DNA from: Leucobacter sp. PH1c
GTDB taxonomy: Bacteria; Actinomycetota; Actinomycetes; Actinomycetales; Microbacteriaceae
Length of the DNA: 64,000 nucleotides
Assembly (NCBI RefSeq): GCF_000633415.1
Contig: NZ_AYMV01000032.1
Location: 21,802-85,801 of the forward strand
Direction: 5' to 3'
Below, piece by piece: positions 1 through 8,797 of this stretch (the first letter of the stretch is position 1; the number at the start of each line of letters is the position of its first letter). The notes under the pieces were generated by a model, which had not been told where the DNA came from, ran no database searches, and saw only the letters and a program-made list of their open reading frames with translations. The position numbers and the translations under genes were made by a program.

Positions 1-2
1 TG

Positions 3-281
3 CTCGACACGCTCACCTGGGCGCTCGGGCCGCTCCGCCCGCTCGGCGTCGACCCCGAGCGGGTGGCGTTCGCGTTCTCGCTCGTGATCCGCGCGATTCC
101 GAGCCTCCTCGAGCTCGCGGCGGAGACCCGGGCCGCCGCCCGCGCCCGCGGACTCGAGCGGAGCCCGCGAGCGCGCCTCGTGCCCTTCGTGATCCGCTCG
201 GTGGCGCACGCCCAGCTCACGGGCGAGGCGCTCGTCGCGCGCGGCATCGGCGACGACGAGCCGGAGCCCCGCACCCCGTAG
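3..281 (+). CDS. ECF transporter transmembrane (EcfT/CbiQ-like) subunit, C-terminal part
   Basis: The gene is cut by the left edge of the window, and only about 92 C-terminal codons are present. The visible part holds a hydrophobic helix followed by AAARARGLERSPR. This resembles the Ala-Arg-Gly coupling motif with which EcfT subunits contact the ATPases of energy-coupling-factor vitamin and metal importers. A second basic stretch (RLVPFVIRSVAHAQ) and the predominantly acidic end are usual for the family. The substrate cannot be inferred because the S subunit and ATPases lie outside the window. The TAG stop overlaps a -10-like hexamer that may serve the next gene. Confidence 0.7.
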   Translation, partial: LDTLTWALGPLRPLGVDPERVAFAFSLVIRAIPSLLELAAETRAAARARGLERSPRARLVPFVIRSVAHAQLTGEALVARGIGDDEPEPRTP

Positions 282-284
282 GCT
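279..284 (+). promoter_or_regulatory. -10-like hexamer TAGGCT, possibly leaderless promoter
   Basis: TAGGCT lies 7 nt before the ATG at 292 and overlaps the stop codon of the upstream gene. A start of transcription 6-8 nt downstream would fall at or next to the ATG. No good -35 is visible. Confidence 0.3.
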
Positions 285-291
285 GGAGGGC

Positions 292-750
292 ATGGCTGAG
301 GCGGAGATTCCCGAGGACGTGCACGCGGACTACGCGAACGAGGAGGCGCGGGCCGCGCTGCAGGCGCTCCAGGCGACGCCCGACTACCCGCACCTCGCCG
401 CGTTCCTCACGGCGCTCCGCGAGGGGTACCTCGTGGTCGATGTCTCGGGCACCCAGCGCTCGAAGCGCGGGCCGCGCCTGCGCACGATCCGCTCAACGAC
501 GGGGCAGCTCGTGCTCCCGCTGTTCACCTCGATGGACGAGCTGCGCGCGGTCGTCCCGGCCGGACGCCGCGAGGAACTCCGCGGGGCCGTGCTCCCGGCG
601 CGCGAGGCGCTCGCGCTGATCTCTTCGGACCGCTTCGCCGCGGCCGAGTTCGACAAGGCCTCCGCGGCGCTCGTGGTGCTGCGGAAGTACGTCTCCCTCG
701 CCGCGGGCGAGGAGCCGATCACGGCCGAGTCGCTCGCCGCGATGCGCTGA
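292..750 (+). CDS. SseB family protein
   Basis: This 152-residue soluble protein has the SseB N-terminal domain pattern: a helix-rich start, a strand with GYLVVDVSG, then VLPLFTSMDELRAVVP, the typical 'lpvFTs...eL' core of SseB-like domains. No signal peptide or membrane helix is present. The molecular function of the family is poorly defined in actinobacteria. It starts 10 nt after the ECF gene. A GGAGGG stretch lies too close to the ATG to be an ideal ribosome site, and a -10-like hexamer just upstream suggests a leaderless mRNA. It is followed by a strong hairpin at 770-801. Confidence 0.7.
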   Translation: MAEAEIPEDVHADYANEEARAALQALQATPDYPHLAAFLTALREGYLVVDVSGTQRSKRGPRLRTIRSTTGQLVLPLFTSMDELRAVVPAGRREELRGAVLPAREALALISSDRFAAAEFDKASAALVVLRKYVSLAAGEEPITAESLAAMR

Positions 751-769
751 TCCGGCCCCGAAACGAGCG

Positions 770-801
770 ACGGCCCGCTCCCTGATCGGGGAGCGGGCCG
801 T
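770..801. terminator. Bidirectional hairpin terminator
   Basis: A perfect 13-bp inverted repeat (770-782 with 789-801, 6-nt loop) lies between the convergent SseB-like and HdeD-like genes. There is no strong T tract, which is common in this G+C-rich sequence. Confidence 0.75.
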
Positions 802-821
802 CTGCGTCTTCGCGGAGTCGA

Positions 822-1403
822 TCAGACCGACTTCACGCTGAACGCGCGAATCACCTGGACGACGCCCATGACGATCATCGAGATGCCGAGGAGCAGCCAC
901 AGGGTGACCGCGCCGAGCATCGGGGAGACCATGAGGGTGACGCCGGCGATCACGCTGATGATGCCGTAGACGATGGTCCAGACCTTGCTATCGCTCTTGC
1001 TCGCGACGGTGAAGGCCATGATGCCCTCGAAGAGCCACAGCACACCGATGGTGATCGACAGGAACAGCGCGAGCACGACTGCGGCGCTGCCGATGTTCAT
1101 CATCATAATGATGCCGCCCGCGATGTAGAGCAGGCCGAGCAGGATGTGCCCGACGCGCGCCCAGCCGCCGAGCGTGCGGCTGAAGATCGACGAGCCGAGG
1201 TAGACGACGCCGACCACGAGGGCGTAGGCCGCCATGATGACGGCGAGCACCTGCATGGCGACCGCGCCGGACTTGGCGGGGTTGAAGATGATCAGCAGGC
1301 CGAGCACGAGGGCGATGAGGCCGCCGACGCCGAACGCGGTGCGCACACCGTCGGTGAAGCGGGCCTCCAGCGACGGCTCGGTCGCGGTGGTGTTCTCGGT
1401 CAT
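822..1403 (-). CDS. HdeD family (DUF308) membrane protein
   Basis: This 193-residue integral membrane protein has about six short hydrophobic helices arranged as a repeated DUF308 unit, as in HdeD acid-resistance proteins. Short polar loops (FNPAKSG, SKSDSKVW) separate the helices, and the basic C-terminus is cytoplasmic. I chose the ATG at 1403 because AGGAG sits 5 nt upstream. A GTG at 1409 is also in frame but would overlap that ribosome site. It is transcribed alone, toward the shared hairpin at 770-801. HdeD proteins are linked to acid or stress tolerance, but their biochemical role is unknown. Confidence 0.8.
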   Translation of the reverse strand: MTENTTATEPSLEARFTDGVRTAFGVGGLIALVLGLLIIFNPAKSGAVAMQVLAVIMAAYALVVGVVYLGSSIFSRTLGGWARVGHILLGLLYIAGGIIMMMNIGSAAVVLALFLSITIGVLWLFEGIMAFTVASKSDSKVWTIVYGIISVIAGVTLMVSPMLGAVTLWLLLGISMIVMGVVQVIRAFSVKSV

Positions 1404-1569
1404 GGGCACTCCTCACACTGGGCCACCACATTCCAAGAAGTGGCTATGTCTCATCTGTACCGCATCAGGGCAAAATTCACTAGGCCCCGCGCCGCAATGC
1501 CGCGACGCAATGCCGCGGCGGGCTCCGCTCGGGAATCCGCCGCGGCCCCGGCGTGCGCCGGGAGCGGGA

Positions 1570-2973
1570 TCAGCCGCGCGCGTCCGCGACGCCGACCACC
1601 TCGATGAGGCCCGTACGGCTCGTCGGCCGCACCCGCCACAGCACGGCGTAGCTGACCGCTGCGGCGAGCGCGGTGAGGATCGGCCCCCAGGTCGCGCCCA
1701 CCCCGGCCAGCGCGGGGTCGAGCCCGCCGAGCTGCAGCATCCCGAGCCCGATGAGCGTAGCGATCGTCCAGGAGGCGAGGCCGTTCGCGTTGATCGCACG
1801 GTAGTGCTGATCCCCGATCGCCGAGTGCTCCTGGTGGCCCCCGCGCGCCAGCAGCACGTGCGTGAGCGCGATGGCGACCCACGCGGTCACGAGCACGCCC
1901 TGCCAGGCGAGCGCGATGAGGATGTACTGCACGACGGGGAGCAGCATGAGCAGGTAGATGATCGCGGAGGAGAGCAGCACCCACACGAGGTTCGGCAGGG
2001 AGATGCGGAACACCTTCTCGCCGAAGGCCCGCAGATTGGCGGCCCCCAGGTAGTAGTTCGCGGTGTTGATCCGGGTCTGCGTGGCGATCACGACGAGGAG
2101 CCCGAAGCCGCCCATCATGCTCACGACGCCGCCCACGATGCCGGTCTCGGAGGCTTCGACGCCCGGGATCGTGACGGCGAGCACGATGCCCACCACGGCG
2201 GAGAACCCGAAGGCCACGAGGTAGAACGGGATCCCGAAGGTGAACGCTTGGTGGAACCGGGTGTCCCGGCGCTTGCCGAGCGCGGCATAGTCCATCGTGT
2301 ACATCATGAGGATCCAGACCCCCATGTAGCCGGAGAAGGTGGCCAGCCACCCGGGGCCGCCCGCCGCGAGCGGCAGCTCGACCGAGAGGGGTGCCTCGGC
2401 CCCGCCGCCGAAGCCGTACTGCACGCCGGCCCAGATCACCGCGGCGATGAGCCCGAAGAAGTAGATGGGCAGCAGGATGCCGTTGATCTTGTCGAGGAAG
2501 CGGCGCACGCCGCCGATGATGAGCGGCGTGGTCGCGGCGACGACGACGAGGCTCCAGAACCACATCTCGCCACCGAAGGCCGTCATGAGCGCGTAGGCCA
2601 CGAGCGAGCCCTCGAAGACGGCGTAGTAGATCGCGATCAGCGCGAAGATGACCATCGCGATGGCGGATCCGGCGTTGCCGAGGATGGTGCGCGAGAACGC
2701 GGCCACCGTGGTCCGGTTGTTGAGTGCGTAGCGCGCGAGCACCGCGTTGATGAGGCCGTAGACCACGATGGAGAGCGCGACGCCGATGAGCGCGTCGAGG
2801 ACGCCGTAGGCCATCGCCATCGCGGCGCCGATGTAGACGAAGAAGAAGGCGCTCGCGACGCCGTACCAGGCCATCGCGAGGGAGCCCCGCGACATCTGGT
2901 CGGAGTCGTCGCCCTCGCGGGCGAGCGCGTCGGTCGCCTCCACGTCGGTGTTGGATCCAGTGAGATTGAGCAT
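1570..2973 (-). CDS. NCS1-type purine/cytosine-like permease
   Basis: This 467-residue protein has about twelve membrane helices and the look of the nucleobase-cation-symport-1 family: a polar N-terminus, a first helix with WYGVASAFFFVYIG, a central loop with FLDKINGILLPI, and TRINTANYYLGAANLR in the second half. The family imports cytosine, purines, allantoin, hydantoins or thiamine with protons or sodium. The neighbouring hydantoinase genes suggest it imports a cyclic amide or hydantoin-like compound (inference). The ATG at 2973 has AGGAGG 10 nt upstream. It is codirectional with hyuB but separated from it by a 320-bp gap with a hairpin, so it probably has its own promoter. Confidence 0.82.
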   Translation of the reverse strand: MLNLTGSNTDVEATDALAREGDDSDQMSRGSLAMAWYGVASAFFFVYIGAAMAMAYGVLDALIGVALSIVVYGLINAVLARYALNNRTTVAAFSRTILGNAGSAIAMVIFALIAIYYAVFEGSLVAYALMTAFGGEMWFWSLVVVAATTPLIIGGVRRFLDKINGILLPIYFFGLIAAVIWAGVQYGFGGGAEAPLSVELPLAAGGPGWLATFSGYMGVWILMMYTMDYAALGKRRDTRFHQAFTFGIPFYLVAFGFSAVVGIVLAVTIPGVEASETGIVGGVVSMMGGFGLLVVIATQTRINTANYYLGAANLRAFGEKVFRISLPNLVWVLLSSAIIYLLMLLPVVQYILIALAWQGVLVTAWVAIALTHVLLARGGHQEHSAIGDQHYRAINANGLASWTIATLIGLGMLQLGGLDPALAGVGATWGPILTALAAAVSYAVLWRVRPTSRTGLIEVVGVADARG

Positions 2974-3166
2974 GGGAGTGGGTCCTCCTGAGTGAGCGCC
3001 GACCCCGCGCAGCGGCTCTGCTGCACGCGGGCACGGCTCAGTGACGCCGGGCGGGCGCCGCGGCGAGAGCGGCTCCTCGCGCGCCGCGCGACGCTGCGCG
3101 GGGCGGGAGCCGGGAGAGTGGAGCATCGTCGGCAGGGGCGCCGACGAGGGATCGATCCATGATGCG

Positions 3167-3200
3167 GAACTGCGGTGGTGCGGGAATTGCGGTGGTGCGG
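3167..3200. repeat. 17-bp tandem repeat, two copies
   Basis: GAACTGCGGTGGTGCGG at 3167-3183 is followed directly by GAATTGCGGTGGTGCGG at 3184-3200, with one mismatch. It lies upstream of the permease gene and could be a regulator site or a chance duplication. Confidence 0.7.
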
Positions 3201-3258
3201 GGCGGCCGTGCGGATCGCGCGCGGCCGCGGGGCGGGGCGGGCCGAGTGGGCCCGACCC

Positions 3259-3288
3259 GTGGACCCGGGGCGCGGGCCCCGGGTCCAC
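3259..3288 (-). terminator. Hairpin terminator after hyuB
   Basis: A perfect 13-bp stem (3259-3271 with 3276-3288) and a 4-nt loop lie just beyond the hyuB stop codon on the minus strand. Confidence 0.65.
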
Positions 3289-3293
3289 GCTGG

Positions 3294-5300
3294 CTAGCGG
3301 GCCCAGCCTGCGGCGGAGCGGCGCTGCATCTGCGCGCGGTGCTGGCGCGTCGTCTCGGCGAACAGCTCGCCCGTGCCCCAGTCGAGGATCACGCCGTAGC
3401 GGCGGATCACGTCGAGCAGGTCGAGCTCGCCCGCGCGGTAGCGCTCGGCCACCCCGGCAGGGTCGGCCTCGAGCCAGCCCGCGCGGTTCGCGCGGATCTC
3501 GGCGCGGAGCGCGGCGGTCGCCTCGTGGTCGATCGCGTAGCGGTCCAGCTCGGGATCGATCGGCTCGATCACCACGCCGTAGTCCGCTGCGGCGCGGCCG
3601 ACGGACACGTACTCGTCGATCACGTCCTCGAGCACCTCCTCGGGCGTGCGCTCCAGGGGATCGCCGAAGCCGCCGCCGCCCGCCGAGGGGCGGTAGAAGG
3701 TGTCGCCGGGCTGCACGGGCACCGAGGAGAAGATCGAGCCGAGGAAGCGCTCGTTCTCGGTGTCGCGGTTGAGCCACACGCCGTGCGGAATCGAGGGCAG
3801 CCCGCCCTCGATGCCCCACGTGATGGAGCGCGCGCGGTCGCAGCAGTAGCTCATCACCGAGGCGTCGGCGTCGGTGAGCGTGCCGCCCTTCTCCACGCCG
3901 CAGCCGCCGCGGAACCGGCCGGGGCCGCCCGAGTCGGTGCCGATCTGGTGCATCGTGGTGAGCACGGGGGTAAGGCGCTCCTGGCCCTCGCAGGCCTGCA
4001 CGGCGAGGCCAACGCCGAAGACGGGCGCCGTGGCGCTCGAGCCGTCCTTCGAGGAGCGGCCGCCCCAGCCGCCGGCCATCCAGTCGTACCACATGAAGTA
4101 CGGGTTCTCCTCGCTCCGGGCGTCGCGGCCGCCGACGAGGAGGTACTCGAGGTTGAACGCGCACGCCATGGCCCGCTCGGGCATGATCTGCGACCAGATC
4201 TCGAAGATCCCGTTCATGAGCTTCTCGTACGGGCCCGAGCAGAAGCCGGTCACGGCGTACGGCCAGCCGGCGTTCACCACCGTGCCCTCCGGCCCGATGT
4301 CGGCCGTCACGGCCGCGTAGAACCCGGAGTTCAGCGGCACATCGGGGAAGAACGTCTTCGTGCCGGCGTAGATCGCCGAGAAGGTCGTGCCGTAGCCCGA
4401 GTTGAGGAACGTGTCGACGACGTCGGCGCTGCCCTCGAGGTCGTAGTGGATCCCCTCGCCGTCGAGCGTCATCACGATCTTGATGGGCACGAGCCCCTCC
4501 GACTTCCCCGGATCCAGATCGAGGTAGTCCACCGTCTCCCAGCGGCCCTGCGGCAGCTCCGCGAGGCGCCGGCGCACGGTGCGCTCGACGTAGTCCTGCG
4601 TCTCCTGCATCGCGAGCTCGACCGTGCCCGTGCCGTAGCGATCGACGAGGCGCAGCACCTCGCGCTCGCACACGGCGGTCGCCTCGGACTGGGCGTGCAG
4701 ATCGCCGAGCGCCTGCTCCGGGGCGCGGGTGTTGGCCACGAGCAGCTGGGCGACGTCGTGGAGGAACGTGCCCCGCGACCAGACGCGGATGGGTGTGATC
4801 CGGAGCCCCTCCCCGAAGTGCTCCGAGGCGGAGACGTCGAAGGAGCCGGGCACCTTGCCGCCGATGTCGGCCCAGTGGCCCTTGTTCTGCGCGAAGGCGA
4901 TGATGCGCCCCTCGGAGAAGATGGGCCGCACGAACGACACGTCGTTGAAGTGCGTGCCGCCGCGGTAGGGGTCGTTGATCGCGAACACGTCGCCGGGATG
5001 GATGTCCTCGCCGAACTGCTCGATCACGGCTTTCGCCTGGAAGTGGAGCGTGCCGACGTGGACGGCGATGTCGCCCGAGCCCTGCATCACGGTGTTGCCG
5101 TGCGCGTCGCAGAGCGCCGAGGAGAAGTCGCGCGAGTAGATCACGAACGAGTAGCAGGTGCGCAGGATCTGCTCGCTCATCAGGTCGACGCTCGTCGCGA
5201 AGGCGTTCTTCAGCACCTCGAAGGTGACGGGGTCGAGGGCGGAGTCGCGCCGTGCGGCCGCGGGGGCCGGCGCGGCGAGGGTACCGGTCGGGGTGTTCAT
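3294..5300 (-). CDS. hyuB: Hydantoinase B / oxoprolinase family subunit
   Basis: This 668-residue protein belongs to the HyuB family, the partner of HyuA in ATP-dependent N-methylhydantoinase, 5-oxoprolinase and acetone carboxylase-type enzymes. Family hallmarks are DPVTFEVLKNAF near the start, GDVFAINDPYRGGTH, and a late GGPGRFRGGCG and SAGGGGFGDP. No secretion signal is present, so it acts in the cytoplasm. The ATG at 5300 overlaps the hyuA stop (ATGA) and has AGGAGG 8 nt upstream, implying translational coupling. Together the subunits would hydrolyse a cyclic amide using ATP. The exact substrate is not shown by the sequence. Confidence 0.88.
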   Translation of the reverse strand: MNTPTGTLAAPAPAAARRDSALDPVTFEVLKNAFATSVDLMSEQILRTCYSFVIYSRDFSSALCDAHGNTVMQGSGDIAVHVGTLHFQAKAVIEQFGEDIHPGDVFAINDPYRGGTHFNDVSFVRPIFSEGRIIAFAQNKGHWADIGGKVPGSFDVSASEHFGEGLRITPIRVWSRGTFLHDVAQLLVANTRAPEQALGDLHAQSEATAVCEREVLRLVDRYGTGTVELAMQETQDYVERTVRRRLAELPQGRWETVDYLDLDPGKSEGLVPIKIVMTLDGEGIHYDLEGSADVVDTFLNSGYGTTFSAIYAGTKTFFPDVPLNSGFYAAVTADIGPEGTVVNAGWPYAVTGFCSGPYEKLMNGIFEIWSQIMPERAMACAFNLEYLLVGGRDARSEENPYFMWYDWMAGGWGGRSSKDGSSATAPVFGVGLAVQACEGQERLTPVLTTMHQIGTDSGGPGRFRGGCGVEKGGTLTDADASVMSYCCDRARSITWGIEGGLPSIPHGVWLNRDTENERFLGSIFSSVPVQPGDTFYRPSAGGGGFGDPLERTPEEVLEDVIDEYVSVGRAAADYGVVIEPIDPELDRYAIDHEATAALRAEIRANRAGWLEADPAGVAERYRAGELDLLDVIRRYGVILDWGTGELFAETTRQHRAQMQRRSAAGWAR

Positions 5301-7339
5301 CGGGTGACCTCCTCGAGGTGGATGCGGATGTTCAGCCACTCGTCGATCTCGGCGCGCGTGTGCGGCGGCACGACCGTGGTGGAGTCCAGCTGGGTGATGA
5401 TGGCGGGGCCCGCGAAGGCCGTGCCCGCGGGGAGTGCGTCGCGCGCGTAGACGGGGGTGTCGAGCCAGCCGTCTCCGCCGAAGTAGACGGGGCGGCGCTC
5501 GGCGGGGGCGCCGGGCGCCTGCGGCACCGGCTCCGCGGGGCGGAACGAGGGCTTCGGGATCTTCCCGACCGCGCCGAGGTGCAGCTGGTAGACCTCGACG
5601 GGAGCGTCATCCTGCCGGAACGCGAACTCGCGCTCGTACTGCTCGTGGAACGTGCGCACCGCCTGCACGAGCGCGCCCGGGCCCGAGCCCATGGGCACCT
5701 GCAGCGAACGCCACTGGCCCTGGTAGCGCATCGAGATCTTGCGCTGGAGGATCGCGTTCTCCTCCGCGACGCCCTCGTGGCGCAGCCGGGCCGAGGCCTC
5801 GGTCTCGAGCTCGACGAAGGCCTGCTCGATCCCCTCCTCGTCGGCGCCGGAGGCGAGGCCCGTGTACATCTGCGCGAAGTCGTGCTGGATGTCGACGAGC
5901 AGGCAGCCCATCGCCGAGGTGACGCCGGGGCTCGGCGGCACGACGACGGTCGGGATCCCGAGCTCGCGGGCGACGTCCGCGCCGTGGAGCGCGCCCGCCC
6001 CGCCGAAAGCGAGGAGCGCGAAGTCGCGGGGGTCGTAGCCGCGGCGGATCGACACGAGGCGCACGGCGTCGGCCATGTTGGCGTTGGCCACCGAGACGAT
6101 CGCCTGCGCGGCCTCCTCGAGCCCCATGCCGAGCGGCTCGGCGATCACGCGCCGGATCGCCTCCTCCGAGAGGGAGCGATCGAGCTGCTTCACGCCGCCG
6201 GCGAGCGAGATGCCGAGCCGGCCGAGCACCACGTTCGCGTCGGTGTTCGTCGGCTGCTCGCCGCCCGTGTCGTAGCACGCGGGCCCGGGATCCGCGCCGG
6301 CCGACTGGGGGCCGTTGCGCAGCGAGCCCGCGATGTCAATGTGGGCGAGAGATCCGCCGCCCGCGCCGATCGTGAGCACCTCGATCGAGGGAAAGATGAT
6401 CGGGTGGCCGTACTCGACCTGCCACTCCTGCGAGACGCGGAGCTCGCCGTCGGCGACGAGCGCGATGTCGGTCGAGGTGCCGCCCATGTCGAGGCTCACC
6501 GCGTTCTCGTAGCCGCACTGCTGCGCGATGTGCTTCGCGGAGATGGCGCCCGCCGCGATCCCGGAGGCCGCGAGGCGCACGGGGAACTTCTCGACGAGGC
6601 GCGGCGTCATGGATCCGCCGCCCGAGTGGAGCAGCAGGAGGTCGCCGCGGTAGCCGCCGTCGCGCAGCCTGGTCGCGAGGCGGTTCACGTAGCCCGAGAC
6701 GAGCGGTGCGAGCACGGCGTTCGCGACGGCCGTGTTGAAGCGCGGGTACTCGAAGATCTCGGGGAGCACCTCGGCCGAGGTCGAGACGGTCGCGTCCGGG
6801 ATGACCTCCTCGAGGATCTCGCGCATGCGGGTCTCGTGGGCGGGGTTCGCGTACGAGTTCAGGAAGCACACCGCGATCGTCTTCACCCCGCGGCGGCGCA
6901 GCAGCTCGGCGAGCTGCCGGGCCTCCTGCTCGTCGAGCGGCGTGACGGTGTGGCCGGAGTAGTCGATCCGCTCGGTCACCTCGAAGCGATCGCGGCGACG
7001 GATGTAGGGCTCGGAGACGTCGTTGTACGCGTCCCAGAGGTCGTCCTTCGTGCCGTCGCGGATCTCGAGCACGTCGCGGAAGCCGCGAGTGGTCACGAGC
7101 GCGGCCGCCGGGAAGTTGCGGGTGATGAGCGCGTTGGTGGCGACGGTCGTGCCGTGGGAGAAGAGCGAGACCTCGGTGAGGTCGATCTCCCCGCGCTCGA
7201 CGCCGTTCATCACCGCGACCATCGGATCGCTCGGCGTCGACGGGACCTTCGTCACGCGCATCTGCTGGGTGTCATCGTCGAAGATGCAGACGTCGGTGAA
7301 CGTCCCTCCGACGTCGACCGCGACACGGACACTGCTCAT
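5297..7339 (-). CDS. hyuA: Hydantoinase A / oxoprolinase family subunit
   Basis: This 680-residue protein has two phosphate-binding motifs of the actin/acetate-kinase fold used by HyuA proteins: DVGGTFTD at residues 9-16 and LDMGGTSTD at 283-291. TIGAGGGS follows. HyuA performs the ATP-dependent ring activation in hydantoinase or oxoprolinase complexes with HyuB. The ATG at 7339 has AGGAGG 6 nt upstream. It is the first gene of a two-gene operon transcribed away from the PucR-type regulator, whose shared 175-bp intergenic region has a dyad that could be its operator. Permease, HyuAB, regulator and cupin together suggest a small catabolic unit for a nitrogenous ring compound. Confidence 0.88.
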   Translation of the reverse strand: MSSVRVAVDVGGTFTDVCIFDDDTQQMRVTKVPSTPSDPMVAVMNGVERGEIDLTEVSLFSHGTTVATNALITRNFPAAALVTTRGFRDVLEIRDGTKDDLWDAYNDVSEPYIRRRDRFEVTERIDYSGHTVTPLDEQEARQLAELLRRRGVKTIAVCFLNSYANPAHETRMREILEEVIPDATVSTSAEVLPEIFEYPRFNTAVANAVLAPLVSGYVNRLATRLRDGGYRGDLLLLHSGGGSMTPRLVEKFPVRLAASGIAAGAISAKHIAQQCGYENAVSLDMGGTSTDIALVADGELRVSQEWQVEYGHPIIFPSIEVLTIGAGGGSLAHIDIAGSLRNGPQSAGADPGPACYDTGGEQPTNTDANVVLGRLGISLAGGVKQLDRSLSEEAIRRVIAEPLGMGLEEAAQAIVSVANANMADAVRLVSIRRGYDPRDFALLAFGGAGALHGADVARELGIPTVVVPPSPGVTSAMGCLLVDIQHDFAQMYTGLASGADEEGIEQAFVELETEASARLRHEGVAEENAILQRKISMRYQGQWRSLQVPMGSGPGALVQAVRTFHEQYEREFAFRQDDAPVEVYQLHLGAVGKIPKPSFRPAEPVPQAPGAPAERRPVYFGGDGWLDTPVYARDALPAGTAFAGPAIITQLDSTTVVPPHTRAEIDEWLNIRIHLEEVTR

Positions 7340-7432
7340 GGGCTTCCTCCTGAAGTTCGTCATTGAGTTCCGGATGCATCCAACCTTCGTGCCCGTCCCG
7401 GTCGGGGTCACTGGAGAATTCGAAGCTTTGAC

Positions 7433-7451
7433 GATTCTGGACTGTAGAATC
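7433..7451. promoter_or_regulatory. Dyad in the hyuA/pucR divergent promoter region
   Basis: GATTCT (7433-7438) and AGAATC (7446-7451) form a 6-bp dyad with a 7-nt spacer. A related GAGAATTC lies about 20 bp to the left. Its place between two divergent genes makes it a candidate operator for the PucR-type protein. Confidence 0.35.
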
Positions 7452-7514
7452 TCCAAAAATCCCGGAAATGCGGGATCGAAAACCTCCCGTTCATACAATC
7501 CACGAAGGTGTGGC

Positions 7515-8744
7515 ATGGCAAATCCGATGCTGGATCCCGCCGCGACGCAGGCGGAGCTCGCGCGCGTGCAGGTGACGCTCGAGCTCACGAATACGCTCCT
7601 CTCCGCCGTCTCCTCGACCGATCCCGTGCACGCGCTCACCGCGCGCATCGCGACGCTCTGCCGCGGCACGGCTGTCATCTACGACTTCGAGGGCTCGATC
7701 GTGGCGAGCACGGGCGAGGCGCCCACGCAGCTCATCTGGAACGAGGTCGCCGCCACGCACCAGCGCGAGCTCGGCATCCGCATCGGCCGCTGGCACGTGC
7801 GCACCCGCCGTGTCTCCCTGCGCGACGGCGTGCACGTCATCGCGATCGCGAGCCGCGGCCCCGAGACGATCGAGGAGATCGGCGATCAGCTGCTCGACAC
7901 CTCCGAGCGGCTGCTCGGCGCGGTCCACGGAATCCAGTACGGCGCGACGCAGCGGGATCGGCGCGACAACGAGCAGCTGATCGCCGCCCTCCACGACGGC
8001 GTCGTCCCCGCGCGGGAGCACCGCTTCTGGAGCCGGCTCACGCAGTTCCGCTTCCCGGCCTACGCCCCCGTGCGCGCGCTCGAGCTCGCGCCGCTCGACG
8101 GCGCCTCCGCCACGGAGGCCCAGCTCACGCACTTGATCGGGCGTGCCCGCTCCGAGGACGTCCCGCTCCTCGTCATGCTGCGTCGCGCCGACATGGACTC
8201 CCCCGCGACGATCGCCGCCCTCGTGCCCGACTCACCCGCGGCCGAGACCTGGATTGCGGCGGCCTCCCGCCAGTTCCTCCTCGGCGCCTCGGGTCCCTTC
8301 GCGGCGCTCTCGCGCGTCTCGGAGTGCGTGCGCGAGGCCGAGACGGCGCTCGGGATCGCACGGCAGTGGGCCGCCGCGGCCCCCGCGCCCGAAGCACTCG
8401 GCGCCGTGCTCATCGACCGCATCGACCTCGCCACCTGGCTGCTCTCGCACGTCGATCAGCGCCAGCTCGAGGACCGCATCGCCCGCACGCTCGCGCCGCT
8501 CGCCTCCGCCCAGCTCCACGAGACCCTCGTCGCCTACTTCGCCGCGGAGCAGAACATCAGCCGCACCGCCGAGGCGCTCTTCGTGCACCCGAACACGATC
8601 CGCTACCGGCTCGCGCGCATCGAGGAGGCGATCGGCCAGCCCATCACCTCCGCGTTCGCGGCGTCGAACCTCATCCTCGCGCTCTACCCCGCGCTCATCG
8701 GCCGCTGGTCGGAGCTGCGGGAGCCCGCCGATCCCCTAGGCTGA
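7515..8744 (+). CDS. PucR family transcriptional regulator
   Basis: This 409-residue protein has a GAF-like N-terminal half (about residues 15-150) and a C-terminal PucR helix-turn-helix. In the latter, YFAAEQNISRTAEALF and VHPNTIRYRLARIEE form the conserved DNA-binding core. PucR regulators control purine, allantoin, hydantoin or amino-acid catabolism and often sit beside the genes they regulate. The ATG at 7515 follows AAGGTG. It is transcribed divergently from hyuAB. An upstream in-frame extension would run antisense into hyuA and is unlikely. Effector and targets are inferred from context only. Confidence 0.85.
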   Translation: MANPMLDPAATQAELARVQVTLELTNTLLSAVSSTDPVHALTARIATLCRGTAVIYDFEGSIVASTGEAPTQLIWNEVAATHQRELGIRIGRWHVRTRRVSLRDGVHVIAIASRGPETIEEIGDQLLDTSERLLGAVHGIQYGATQRDRRDNEQLIAALHDGVVPAREHRFWSRLTQFRFPAYAPVRALELAPLDGASATEAQLTHLIGRARSEDVPLLVMLRRADMDSPATIAALVPDSPAAETWIAAASRQFLLGASGPFAALSRVSECVREAETALGIARQWAAAAPAPEALGAVLIDRIDLATWLLSHVDQRQLEDRIARTLAPLASAQLHETLVAYFAAEQNISRTAEALFVHPNTIRYRLARIEEAIGQPITSAFAASNLILALYPALIGRWSELREPADPLG

Positions 8745-8797
8745 GGCTACGCATCGGCGATGCCCGGGATCCCGGGCTCCACGCATCAAGGAGGATC

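Larger units (their letters stand above)
2974..3293. other. 320-bp intergenic region with tandem repeat and hairpin
   Basis: No gene is visible. The stretch holds the probable hyuB terminator (3259-3288), a 17-bp tandem repeat (3167-3200) and the leader of the permease gene with AGGAGG at its end. Confidence 0.6.

Noticed and set aside
7428..7450. TTGACG and TAGAAT as a promoter pair for the PucR-type gene
   Set aside because: The spacing is only 11 bp, too short for a normal promoter; the TAGAAT is better explained as part of the dyad.
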